The notes under the pieces were generated by a model. The model had not been told where the DNA came from. It was given only the letters and a program-made list of their open reading frames with translations, and made no database searches. A stretch of 64,000 bases of DNA from positions 581,588 through 645,587 of the forward strand of contig NW_008246074.1 in NCBI RefSeq assembly GCF_000281045.1, given 5' to 3'. Shown in pieces: positions 11,604-20,443 of this stretch (positions within the stretch are counted from its first letter, which is position 1; each line of letters begins with the position of its first letter). The stretch comes from Saprolegnia diclina VS20. Lineage: Eukaryota > Oomycota > Saprolegniomycetes > Saprolegniales > Saprolegniaceae. The translations under genes and the position numbers were made by a program.

Positions 11604-14315
11604 ATGAAGTTTGGGAAGCAGCTCGAGATCACGGCCAACGTCGAGTGGCGACAGTACTACGTGCAGTACAAGAAGCTCAAGCGGCTCATCAAGCGCGTCG
11701 CCTTTGAGATCGAGCGTGGAAAGCAGAAGCTGGAAAAGCTGGAGAAGAAGCGTGGCCAGTCGCCGCTTCCACGCCCGCCCAACGTGACTGCTGGCAGCGA
11801 CGAGGACGCAACCAGCGGTGTCACACGCACTGCGAGTGGTAGAAAGAAGGCAACGGAGGCCTCGCCACTGCTCGAGCCATCGACGCTCTCAAGCTCGGAC
11901 TTGAACCTCGAGGGTATCGCCGAGGCGAAAACCGAGTTCTGGACCATGACGAATGCCAACATCCAGATCGCCAACGACTTTTACCGCGCCAAGATCACCA
12001 ACATTGCGAAGAACATCAAGGACTTTGAGTGCATGCTGCGCGACGAAGGCAAGACGGCGCACGGCCACGTCTCGACGCACAACCCTACGTTCTCGCACGA
12101 GGGCGGGTTTGCCGCGATTCAAGACGCGTACGACACGCTCATCGATCTCAAGGCTTTTGTGAACCTCAACCACACGGGCTTCCGCAAGATTGTCAAGAAG
12201 TTCGACAAGACAACGGGAGAAGATGCGCTTGGCGGCTTCATGAAGCAGCTGAACCGCGAGGACTTTTATGCGTCCAACGACGTCGACGGGCTTCTCGACC
12301 GCCTCTTTGGTATCACGTCCAAGTATGTAACACCTCTTTCTAGCAACGGGTATCACAACTGTGGTGCAGGGACAAGCTCGAGGCTGGTAACATGGAAGGT
12401 CGCATTCGCCGTCAGCAGGGCAATCAAGACTCGCTTTTCCGCAAAGTCAAGGTCGTGCCCTTTGCCATCTCGTGCACGCTCTTTCTCGTGCTTCTGATGG
12501 TCAACCTCCCGGGCGGTACTTTCGCACATTGCGATGATTTCGATGCTCATCCAGTGGCTATCTGTTAGAACAACCAGTGCAGCAACGCTGCTTGGCGATG
12601 CTTGTCTTCGTGACGTCGCTCTGGGTCACGGAAGCTGTCCCGTACTTCGCGACGTCGTTGCTTGTGCCCGTCCTTGTCGTTTTCCTTCGCATTCTCAACA
12701 ACAAGACCAACCCCGACGTGCTTCTTGACGCCAGTATCTACTTCCTCGTGTCGCTGGATATGTTGTTTACATGCTGGTAGAAAGCGCGGCCAAAGAAGCA
12801 ATGACGCTGCTCGTGAACCACACGACAATTCTCATCATGGGCGGGTGCGTGAAGCTGACGATATACTGTATTCATGCCAACTAGCTTTTCCATTTCAGCG
12901 GCGTTGTCCAAGTGCCAGATTGAGCTCTACTTGGCCGCCTTCCTCCAGCGCCGCTTCAAGAAACGCCCACGCCTCTTTCTCCTCGCGATCATGCTCATGG
13001 GTCTCTTCCTCTCCATGTGGATCAACAACCACACGGCGCCGGTTCTCTGCGTCTCGGTCTGCTATATTATCCCTCACTCGTTGTAGGTCTGACAGGGTAA
13101 TCCGTAGGTGCTTTTGCCCATCATTCGCGACTTTCCGCACAACAGCTCATACGTCAAGACTCTGCTCATCGGCCTCGCCTTTGCGTGCAACCTCGGTGGC
13201 ATGATGACGCCTATTGCTTCGCTTCAGGTATCTGATCTGGGCTACGTCGCTGCACACCATTAATGCACGTCCTAGAACACTCTTGCGCAGTCGTACCTCG
13301 AGAAGGCCGGATACGTCGTATCTTTTGGCCAGTGGATGATGATTTCGGTCCCCTTTTGCACTTTCGCGACAATTCTCGTCTGTCTTTTCCCTCGGATTCC
13401 TTTGGATTCTCAGCGTCCATATAGTGCTGGCTTTTCCTGCTTTGGGTCTTCGATCCGGCCGACGTGACGTACATCCCGCAGATCGTGTACGACCAAAAGC
13501 AGCGTATCAACCGCGTCCACATCGCCGTTGTCGTTTTGACAATGCTCACCATCATCATGTGGGCGCTCTTCACGTTCATGGCCGATACCATCGGTGACAT
13601 GGGCATTATATCGCTCATGCTTATGGTATGCTGGGACTCTCGCTGCTCTCCTAACCTTCTGGCATCTAGTTTACGCTCTTCGGCACTGGCATCTTGAGTC
13701 AATTTGACTTCAACTCGTTCTCGTGGCACATTCTGTTTCTCATTGCGGGTGGCAATGTTCTTGGCGAGGTGTGATTTCATCCTCGTCTACACACTGCCTA
13801 ACTAGATGGATGCGATTAGGCGGTCCAGCGATCGGGGCTGCTCACAACACTTAGCCACTCGTTGATTCAAGCGCTCCCCAGCGGCAGCGTGTGGCTCACG
13901 ACTGTCATGCTCTGCCTCCTTGTGCTGTGCCTCACAACGTTCATCTCGCACACGGTCGCGTCGCTCATTCTGTTGCCGATCATCGTCCAACTGAGCGTTG
14001 AGATTGGCCATCCGCACATCCCTGTGATTTGCTGCGCCCTTGCCATCTCCGCCGGTGCGTCGGCTATTTTGGAGCTGATCTTTTATCAATTGTATAGCGA
14101 TGGGGCTTCCTTTTGCGTCGTTCCCCAACATCAATTCGCTGCTTGTCCTCGACGACCATGGTGAGCCCTACCTCAAGGTCCAGGACTTTCTTCGAGTCGG
14201 CCTCATCTTCTCGGTCTTCTCTGTCGTGCTTATCGTGACATTGGGCTACACGCTTATTGTCGCTGTGCTTGGCTACTCGCTCCCTCACACGGTGTCTTTG
14301 CTGGCTACGCCATAG
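11604..14315 (+). CDS. SPX-domain low-affinity phosphate/anion transporter (PHO87/PHO90/PHO91 type)
   Basis: Membrane phosphate (or other divalent anion) transporter with a cytosolic SPX sensor for inositol pyrophosphates. Eleven exons: 11604..12322, 12370..12515, 12569..12733, 12781..12844, 12885..13056, 13108..13227, 13276..13377, 13425..13625, 13670..13768, 13820..14054 and 14098..14315. They give 746 residues with consistent phases. SPX occupies about residues 1-240: it starts MKFGKQLEITANVEWRQYY, with KKLKRLIKR and FRKIVKKFDK. A DASS/ArsB-type permease follows, with family motifs TSLWVTEAVPYFATSLLVP, GGFSISAALSK, ACNLGGMMTPIAS and GLPFASFPN. The introns are 40-53 nt; the 40-nt one at 12845-12884 is among the shortest here. 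Plasma-membrane versus vacuolar location is unknown. Confidence 0.9.
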
Positions 14316-14895
14316 CTCCACATAGATGATGCGGTGTCTGCAAAAGCTGCTGCATAATGAAGCGATGCGACCTCGCTGTTGAAATACAATCACGAGTGCT
14401 GGCAAGTACCAGCACTCGTGGCAAGTACCATCGTGCTTCAACACCATGATTGTCTCGTTGAATCTTTGCGGCGTGTCTTCTTTGTGCGCAAGGGGTCCAT
14501 GGGCACGGGCCTCCAGTTTGCCGTCATCGCTTGACAAGGCACTTCGAGTGGGGTGAAGCTTAGTACACCCTGGATGCATCGTGAGCGCGGCAATGTTCTC
14601 CGTCGGTTAAGGGGCTTTCAGATTGAGCTCTGGCCTCAACAAGTGGCTCCAAAACGTGCACCGATGTCGCGTACCAGTACAGTACGAGACCGATCAACCG
14701 TGCTGGACGCAGGTGGAGCCAAGGCTGATGATATAGCACGTTCTTTGCGCCCGGTACAATGTTTAGCCGCGAGCCCTGCCGCGGGGCTCTGTGGACAGCC
14801 CTGCTCACTTCGTGAAGGATGAATGTCGTATTGTAGGGATAACATTATGTTGGTGATGTGAGCTCGAATAAATACGATCTACGGTGACGTTCGTC
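14316..14895. other. Intergenic region with a strong hairpin
   Basis: 580 bp between convergent gene ends. No gene is supported. It contains the perfect hairpin at 14391-14420. Confidence 0.5.
14391..14420. repeat. Perfect 12-bp inverted repeat, 6-nt loop
   Basis: CACGAGTGCTGG at 14391-14402, loop CAAGTA, then the exact reverse complement at 14409-14420. The loop-plus-flank GGCAAGTACCA is repeated immediately after. It lies about 75 bp past the SPX transporter stop, possibly a 3'-end RNA structure. Confidence 0.9.
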
Positions 14896-15420
14896 TTATA
14901 CATGAACTCGGGCGCGACTGGCGACAACGACAACATCCGAGTAGTATCGATGACCGTGCGCGAGACCATACCAGAGCACTACCATGTTCATCGCGCCGCC
15001 AATGATACCCAGGACGTTTGCACGAATATTGAGGTCCTCGAGGTGATTGCCGGGCACCGCCAAGTAGATGAACGCGGCAGCATGCCCCGCAAGAAGAACA
15101 GCGTTGGTCAGTCGGTAAAGGAATAGGGCCCGGCGGCGGTGGCCATCAATGGGGCAACCGCTACCATAATATCCCGCGCCAGCAGCAAGAAGACCAATGG
15201 AACCGAGAAGCAAACTGAAGTTGAGCAGCAGCAGCGAGAGGAAGAAGTACGTCATCTGGACCAGCGCAGCTTGGCGGCATGGCCAACGTAGTGCTGATAA
15301 CGGCGCTGGTACGGCAAAGGCGACAACGTCGATTCGCAGCGTGGGTTCCGGGAGCGCATGGTACGAGGCCGTCGGTGTCGCTGGCAGTGGCTCGGCGATG
15401 GCGATCGGCGTCGGACGCAT
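14896..15420 (-). CDS. Hypothetical multi-pass membrane protein
   Basis: No family recognised. A 174-residue frame from MRPTPIAIAEPLP; an in-frame ATG at 15561 would add 47 residues of polar sequence. Three hydrophobic segments are visible: TYFFLSLLLLNFSLLLGSIG, LTNAVLLAGHAAAFIYLAV, and NVLGIIGGAMNMVVLWYGLA. They resemble a small tetraspan-like protein with a Cys-containing loop (GYYGSGCP). The end is a short tail, RYYSDVVVVASRARVHV. It is divergent from the Rad4 gene. The hydrophobic periodicity supports a real gene, but no homologue or splice evidence is available. Confidence 0.5.
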   Translation of the reverse strand: MRPTPIAIAEPLPATPTASYHALPEPTLRIDVVAFAVPAPLSALRWPCRQAALVQMTYFFLSLLLLNFSLLLGSIGLLAAGAGYYGSGCPIDGHRRRALFLYRLTNAVLLAGHAAAFIYLAVPGNHLEDLNIRANVLGIIGGAMNMVVLWYGLAHGHRYYSDVVVVASRARVHV

Positions 15421-15667
15421 CCCAATTTTGACTGCGTCCGTTGGCAGCTGACAAGTCGCAGTTGAAGCGCCTGTCCCGCGATAACCAAATTGGACATTTA
15501 TAGGGGTACCCACCGAATTGCGACAATCGCACTGCATTCTACTATTGGTCCTTGGTTGCACCGGGGCCTACTAAAACGAATGTTGAAGTGCCGATAAATT
15601 TTGCACACGCCGCAGCTGGCATCGAAGTTCGAAAGAGTCCGAAGATCGCAGAACCGAAGTTGAACGA

Positions 15668-17407
15668 ATGAGCGACGATGAGGACGAGTGGGAGGACGCG
15701 TTCCCAAGCCCCGGCGACGACGCTGCCGAAGACGAGTGGGAAGATGTCGACGTGCCCGAGGCTGCCGAGATAAATGGCCGTAGCGACAGCGAAGAGTCGG
15801 ACAACGCTGAAGGCGAGGCCCCCGTTACCACTGCACCGATCGAGCTGCATGTCCAAGACTGGGCTGCCCTCAATGCGGCCGTCAACGCTGCTGCGAACGA
15901 CGCGCCGCCGCTGTCAAAGCAGCCAAAAAAGGTGAAAGTCAAGCGCCTCACCAAGGACGAGAAGGCGCAGCTTCTTGTCCAAAAGAAGGCACACCTTGTG
16001 TGTCTAGTGGCGCGCGAGGCCCAGATCAACGCTCTCGCCAACCAGACGATTCTGCAGTCGCTTCTGCGGTCGCTCTTGCCGCTTGAGGTTGAGGATATCC
16101 TTGCTCAACATGCGACGAAATGCGAAAAGAAGGACCTCGTCTACGTGCTGCAACATTTGGTCAAGTGGTTTCGTGCATCCTTCGTGCGACTGCCGTACGT
16201 CGCGAATGCGTCCTGCTGCGTTGATGCGTCGTCGCTGCTCGCTGTCTTCTACGCGCGCGCGGGTGCTGAACACGAGCTCATTTGCTTGTTTACTGCGCTT
16301 TGCCGTGCTTGCCGCCTCCGCACGCGCTACGTTGTGTCGCTCGACACGCCAAACATCACACGTCGGGATGCGTCTTTTGATGCGTACTTCGGCATCAATA
16401 GCCTGCGCGAAACCTCAAGCTCGCGGGCATGGAATGAAGTTCAAGGTCCGACTCGAGCATGGGTGCACGTCGATGTCTCTCGCAATCTGTTCGACGCGCC
16501 ACTCGAAGTTGAGAAGCTTCGTGGTCGCGGCGCGCTCCTTCCGCACGTCGTCGCGTTCGACGACCAAGGACACAGGATTGATGTCGCGCCAAGCTACGCG
16601 TCGCAGTGGAATCGGACGCTGGCGATGCGTGTGGACGGAGGTTGGTATGCGCGGCTCATTGGCGCGGGAGCGTCCGTGGACAACGCGCTGGACGTCGAGG
16701 TAAAAAAGATGCCCCTGCCGCAGTCGCTCCAAGCGTTCAAGAACCACCCGCAGTACGTCTTGGAAAAGCACCTCGGCGTCTTCCAGTGCCTTCACCCGCG
16801 AAAACCCGTCGGCCTCTTCAAGGGCGCGCCTGTCTTTGAACGCGACTCCGTCAACACGCTGCGCACCAAGCACCAGTGGCGGCGTCGTGGCCGCCAAGTG
16901 GTCGAGACGGAGACGCCGATCAAGCGCGTCGCCAAGAAGAAGTCGTCGGGCCCCCAAGTGTTTCCGCCACCACTCGACAACACAATGAGCCTCTTTGGGG
17001 AATGGCAGACACAGGAGTACGTCGCTCCACCCGTCATCGACGGTGTCGTACCCAAGAACGAGCACGGCAACATTGAGCTTTGGAGCGATCACTGTCTACC
17101 GAAGGGCAGTGTGCACCTACAACTGCCTCGCGTGGCCAAGGTTGCCAAGTCCCTGGGCGTTGACTTTGCGCCGGCCGTCGTCGGTTGGGAGGTCAAAGGC
17201 GGTCGTAATGTACCTGTCCTAAACGGTATTGTTGTTGCCGACGTAGTCGCTGCGATGGTCGAGGACGCCCACGCGACAATGCAACACGAGTCGATCGAGA
17301 AGGCCATCAAGCACAACCAAGCACTTATCGTCAAGCGCTGGGGCACATTTGCGCAAAAGCTCCTGCTGCGAAAGCGCCTACGGGACGAGTACGGTTCGGG
17401 ACAGTAA
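15668..17407 (+). CDS. XPC: DNA repair protein Rad4/XPC
   Basis: Damage sensor of global-genome nucleotide excision repair in the nucleus. Intronless, 579 residues, much shorter than human XPC and a little shorter than yeast Rad4. It starts with an acidic region (MSDDEDEWEDAFPS). The Rad4 transglutaminase-like fold is at about residues 150-320, with the CVDASSLLAVFYARAG and TRAWVHVDV blocks. BHD1 is at about 335-400 (PLPQSLQAFKNHPQYVLEKH, then FKGAPVFERDSVNTLRTKHQW). BHD2 follows. BHD3 is at about 455-530 (NEHGNIELWSDHCLPKGSVH, GVDFAPAVVGWEV, PVLNGIVV). The long N-terminal extension and centrin-binding tail of animal XPC are not apparent. It ends 75 bp from the stop of the convergent UBL membrane-protein gene. 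Confidence 0.93.
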   Translation: MSDDEDEWEDAFPSPGDDAAEDEWEDVDVPEAAEINGRSDSEESDNAEGEAPVTTAPIELHVQDWAALNAAVNAAANDAPPLSKQPKKVKVKRLTKDEKAQLLVQKKAHLVCLVAREAQINALANQTILQSLLRSLLPLEVEDILAQHATKCEKKDLVYVLQHLVKWFRASFVRLPYVANASCCVDASSLLAVFYARAGAEHELICLFTALCRACRLRTRYVVSLDTPNITRRDASFDAYFGINSLRETSSSRAWNEVQGPTRAWVHVDVSRNLFDAPLEVEKLRGRGALLPHVVAFDDQGHRIDVAPSYASQWNRTLAMRVDGGWYARLIGAGASVDNALDVEVKKMPLPQSLQAFKNHPQYVLEKHLGVFQCLHPRKPVGLFKGAPVFERDSVNTLRTKHQWRRRGRQVVETETPIKRVAKKKSSGPQVFPPPLDNTMSLFGEWQTQEYVAPPVIDGVVPKNEHGNIELWSDHCLPKGSVHLQLPRVAKVAKSLGVDFAPAVVGWEVKGGRNVPVLNGIVVADVVAAMVEDAHATMQHESIEKAIKHNQALIVKRWGTFAQKLLLRKRLRDEYGSGQ

Positions 17408-17482
17408 TGAAGAGGTTTGGTGCTGTCATTTTTTTACGAGCGTTGGGAGAAGCGACGTTCTCTACGTGAGTGGCGACCAAGT

Positions 17483-18356
17483 TCATCGCCCGAGTTCTTG
17501 GTGCACGAGTAGCGCGGAATAGACGCAGTAGGCGTGGAAACCGCTGAGCGCAAGCAAGGTTGTGAAGGAAAGAGAGCTAAAGTGCTGCGGGTAGTTGCTG
17601 TACCAGACCCACATGGCGAGCACAATGAAGCCTGTGAGGAGCAGGAGAACGTCGGATGCACGGAGGCCGAAGCCCACAACGTCCAGCGAGCTGCCCGAAT
17701 CGGCGGGTACATCATCTATACAAGTTGCAGGAATTGTTAGCCAACATGCATCTTCGATGCCTTACGAAAAATACTACCGCGCAGAGAATCCGTGATGATG
17801 GCGTGGATAACGTCGTTCGGACTCAGTCGATATGTCACCATGGGCTTCTCCGGTAGCATCAATGCACCCTGTAGCACTGGAATTGAGATGCATCGGGTGT
17901 AATGTGGCTACCTTGAAAATGAGACGAATACGCTTGCCATCCTTGTGCTCGTCGGGAAATGCCTGACAATCTCACGTTTCATGCCGGAATCTACATCAGT
18001 TCACGCACCATTGCCACAAAAGCGTTCACAGTCTCGTCCGCGCGAAACTGATGGGCACCGATGCGCTCGCCGACGCGGACACGGATCGGCGTTAGGGCTG
18101 CGTCCTCGCCCTCGGGCTTTGGCACGTCTTGCGCGTTGGTGCACGTCGCAGTCGCCGCTTCGGCTTTTGTCGTAAGATCGGCCTCCACCGTTGTCTCGAC
18201 CGTAGTCGAGCTTTCTTCGTGCGCAGATGGTACAACTGGCACCTTGATGGTGGGCTGTGTACTTGCCATGTCCTCGGCAGGCGCCAACGGTATGTCCATG
18301 TGCTCCGCAGTCGCAGTGGCTTCGGCTGGCAAAGTCGGCGTCAACCTTCTCTCCAT
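17483..18356 (-). CDS. Ubiquitin-like domain transmembrane protein (TMUB/Dsc3-like)
   Basis: Four exons (18009..18356, 17912..17962, 17778..17868, 17483..17715) join in phase to 240 residues. The N-terminal ~95 residues are Thr/Ala/Glu-rich and probably disordered. A ubiquitin-like fold follows at about 96-165 (IRVRVGERIGAHQFRADETV, then GKRIRLIFKGALMLPE and LSPNDVIHAIITDS). The C-terminus has two close membrane helices (ASDVLLLLTGFIVLAMWVWY and SLSFTTLLALSGFHAYCVYS). This UBL-plus-two-helix layout matches TMUB1/2 and fungal Dsc3, which act around membrane ubiquitin ligases in ERAD. The exact orthology is uncertain. Exon 2 is only 51 nt. Confidence 0.75.
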
Positions 18357-19131
18357 CCTATCATCGCATCAGGACGCACCGTCCGTCGTGATGCCACGTA
18401 CGAGAGCTCGTCGACGATCTCCCAGTCCTCGGTCGGCGCAAGATCCATGGCAAGAACGATTGCGAAATGGTCCCTCTTGGCGAAAAGAAAAACAGAAGAA
18501 GAGCTCGTTCAAGTATAAAGTTTCAGAGGTAGTGCGCCGCTGGATCGGCAAAACTCGATGTTTGTATGTGGAGATTCAGCGCCGGAAGAACAAATGCCCG
18601 CGGCTTCAACTGGGATCCGCGTCCTTAGCCAACTTTTAACGCTTGGACCACGCCCTGCTTCTCGCGTTGATGCCATGCAAACACCCAATTTAGTCTCTGA
18701 TACCATTTCTGTGGAATCTCACCCGATATACCGGTAGCTGAAGCAGACGAAGTGGGCCGAGAAAGTCTTCCGGATGATATCAACGAGGTCGGACGGCGAC
18801 AGTAAAGTGTGAGTAGGGCCAGCGTGACGTACTTCGCCTCAGATTCAACCAATGCCCCGATGCCAGGTCAAAGCTACTGCGCTGGGACGAGGGTTCGCGC
18901 CAGTAGAAACGAGCTGCCACCGCATTATGGTGCCGTGTGCGTAAGCTGACGTATATTGGTGAAAGCCCATACAATGTACTCGTAGCATCATTGGGTCCAG
19001 TACTGGTGCCAGCAATTTATGACGTGGCGCAATGATAAAGAAGGTGCAAAGCCGAAGGCACAGAACTTCGAAGTCTCGAAGTTCGTAGTGCGGAAGAGAG
19101 CTGGAGCGACCACCAAGGAAGGAAGACTGCC
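18357..19131. other. Divergent intergenic region
   Basis: 775 bp between the UBL membrane-protein start and the RCHY1 start. Several short open frames, none recognisable. Nothing further is supported. Confidence 0.45.
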
Positions 19132-20297
19132 ATGAGCTGCGAACACTACAAGCGCGGTAAGATGTCCCGCCCGGCCACTCCTCCGCAATGACTCTACGCT
19201 GAGCTGCCGTGGTATGCACTCTAACTAACGATGGTGGTCTTAGGCTGCCACCTTTTCGCCGAGTGCTGTAACCAGTGGTTCCCTTGCCGCGTGTGCCACA
19301 ACGAGGCACAGGACGGGGTTTGAGCACAGCGTGCTTCAGGGTGCTCACTCACTCGCAACGACCTTAGCACGAGATGGATCGCCACGCTGTGACGCGCGTG
19401 CGTTGCCGCAAGTGCTTTACGGAGCAGCCGCCGCAGCAGACGTGCTCCAAGTGTTCCTTCGTGCTTGGCACATACTTTTGCAGCGGTACAAATCGACGAC
19501 AAGGACGTTGTCGACATCTGTGATTGTAGTTTGCAACCTCTTTGACAACGAGGGCGACGAGAAACGTATCTTCCACTGCAGCGACTGCGGCATCTGCCGT
19601 GTTGGTGGGCGCGACAAGTTCTTTCACTGGTTTGTTCACCTTCGAGAGCGCAGCTCAGACTGTTTGTAGCATGACGTGCGGCGGCTGCTACGCCCAGGAT
19701 CGCCGGGACAAGCACGTATGCATCAACCAAGCAATGCGCCAGGTACGGTTCACGCGCACAATACTGCAACTCAGGTTCTTTGCAGGAATGCTGCATTTGC
19801 TACGAGGTACGCTTGCAACGTTTCATGGTTGTTCGTGAACTTGAGCGCCTCTCAGAGCTTGTTCGAAGCGCGGGAATGCCCCTCTGTGCTTCCATGTGGC
19901 CACGTTCTTCACGGCGCCTGCTACGACGAGATGACCAAGTACCAGTACGGCCACGCCACTTTTTGTCCGCCAACACACATGTCTACGTAGCATTGCTTGT
20001 CCGCTCTGTCGCAAGTCGCTGCTCTCGGAGCGTGCCCAGCGGCGCCTGGAGCGACTTATGCGACGCGAAGCTGCCGAAGATGAGTCTGAGGCCGGCAACG
20101 AAGGTGGCGAGGACGACAGAAACAGCCAAGAGGGCCCTATCGTGGTTTTTTCCGACGACGATGACGGCAGTAGCGTCTCTGGCTCGAGTGACGTGGACGA
20201 CTCGGACATGGCGGTTGACGATGACGATAGCGAAATGGACGACGGCGACGAGAGCGTCGACGACGTGATCGCCGACCACCAAGTAGGTGGCGCCTGA
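19132..20297 (+). CDS. RCHY1: RING/CHY zinc-finger E3 ubiquitin ligase (RCHY1/Pirh2 type)
   Basis: E3 ligase with CHY, CTCHY and RING zinc domains. Eight exons: 19132..19156, 19244..19317, 19368..19485, 19530..19629, 19670..19742, 19786..19806, 19856..19944 and 19991..20297, in phase, 268 residues. Motifs in order: [15 protein letters not shown] and CRVCH (CHY), [42 protein letters not shown] (CTCHY), then [29 protein letters not shown]. The tail after the RING is acidic and Asp/Ser-rich, unlike the Cys-rich rubredoxin-like end of animal Pirh2. Two donors are non-consensus GTTTG forms, but frame and zinc ligands demand them. Substrates are unknown. Confidence 0.88.
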
Positions 20298-20443
20298 TAG
20301 CCAAATTAGGAAAGAGCACTAGGGTTCATCCTGCATTCGAGTTTTGTTCGTGCATGGGCGGCGCGGTATTGTACGCAGCAGAATGTCTAGCATCGCGTAC
20401 AAAGGAATGTGAGGTAGAATATACATGTATTTAGCTGTTTGAG

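Noticed and set aside
19807-19855. Reading through the intron after CCICYE in the E3 ligase
   Set aside because: The read-through frame loses the [15 protein letters not shown] zinc ligands; only a 49-nt intron restores the RING.
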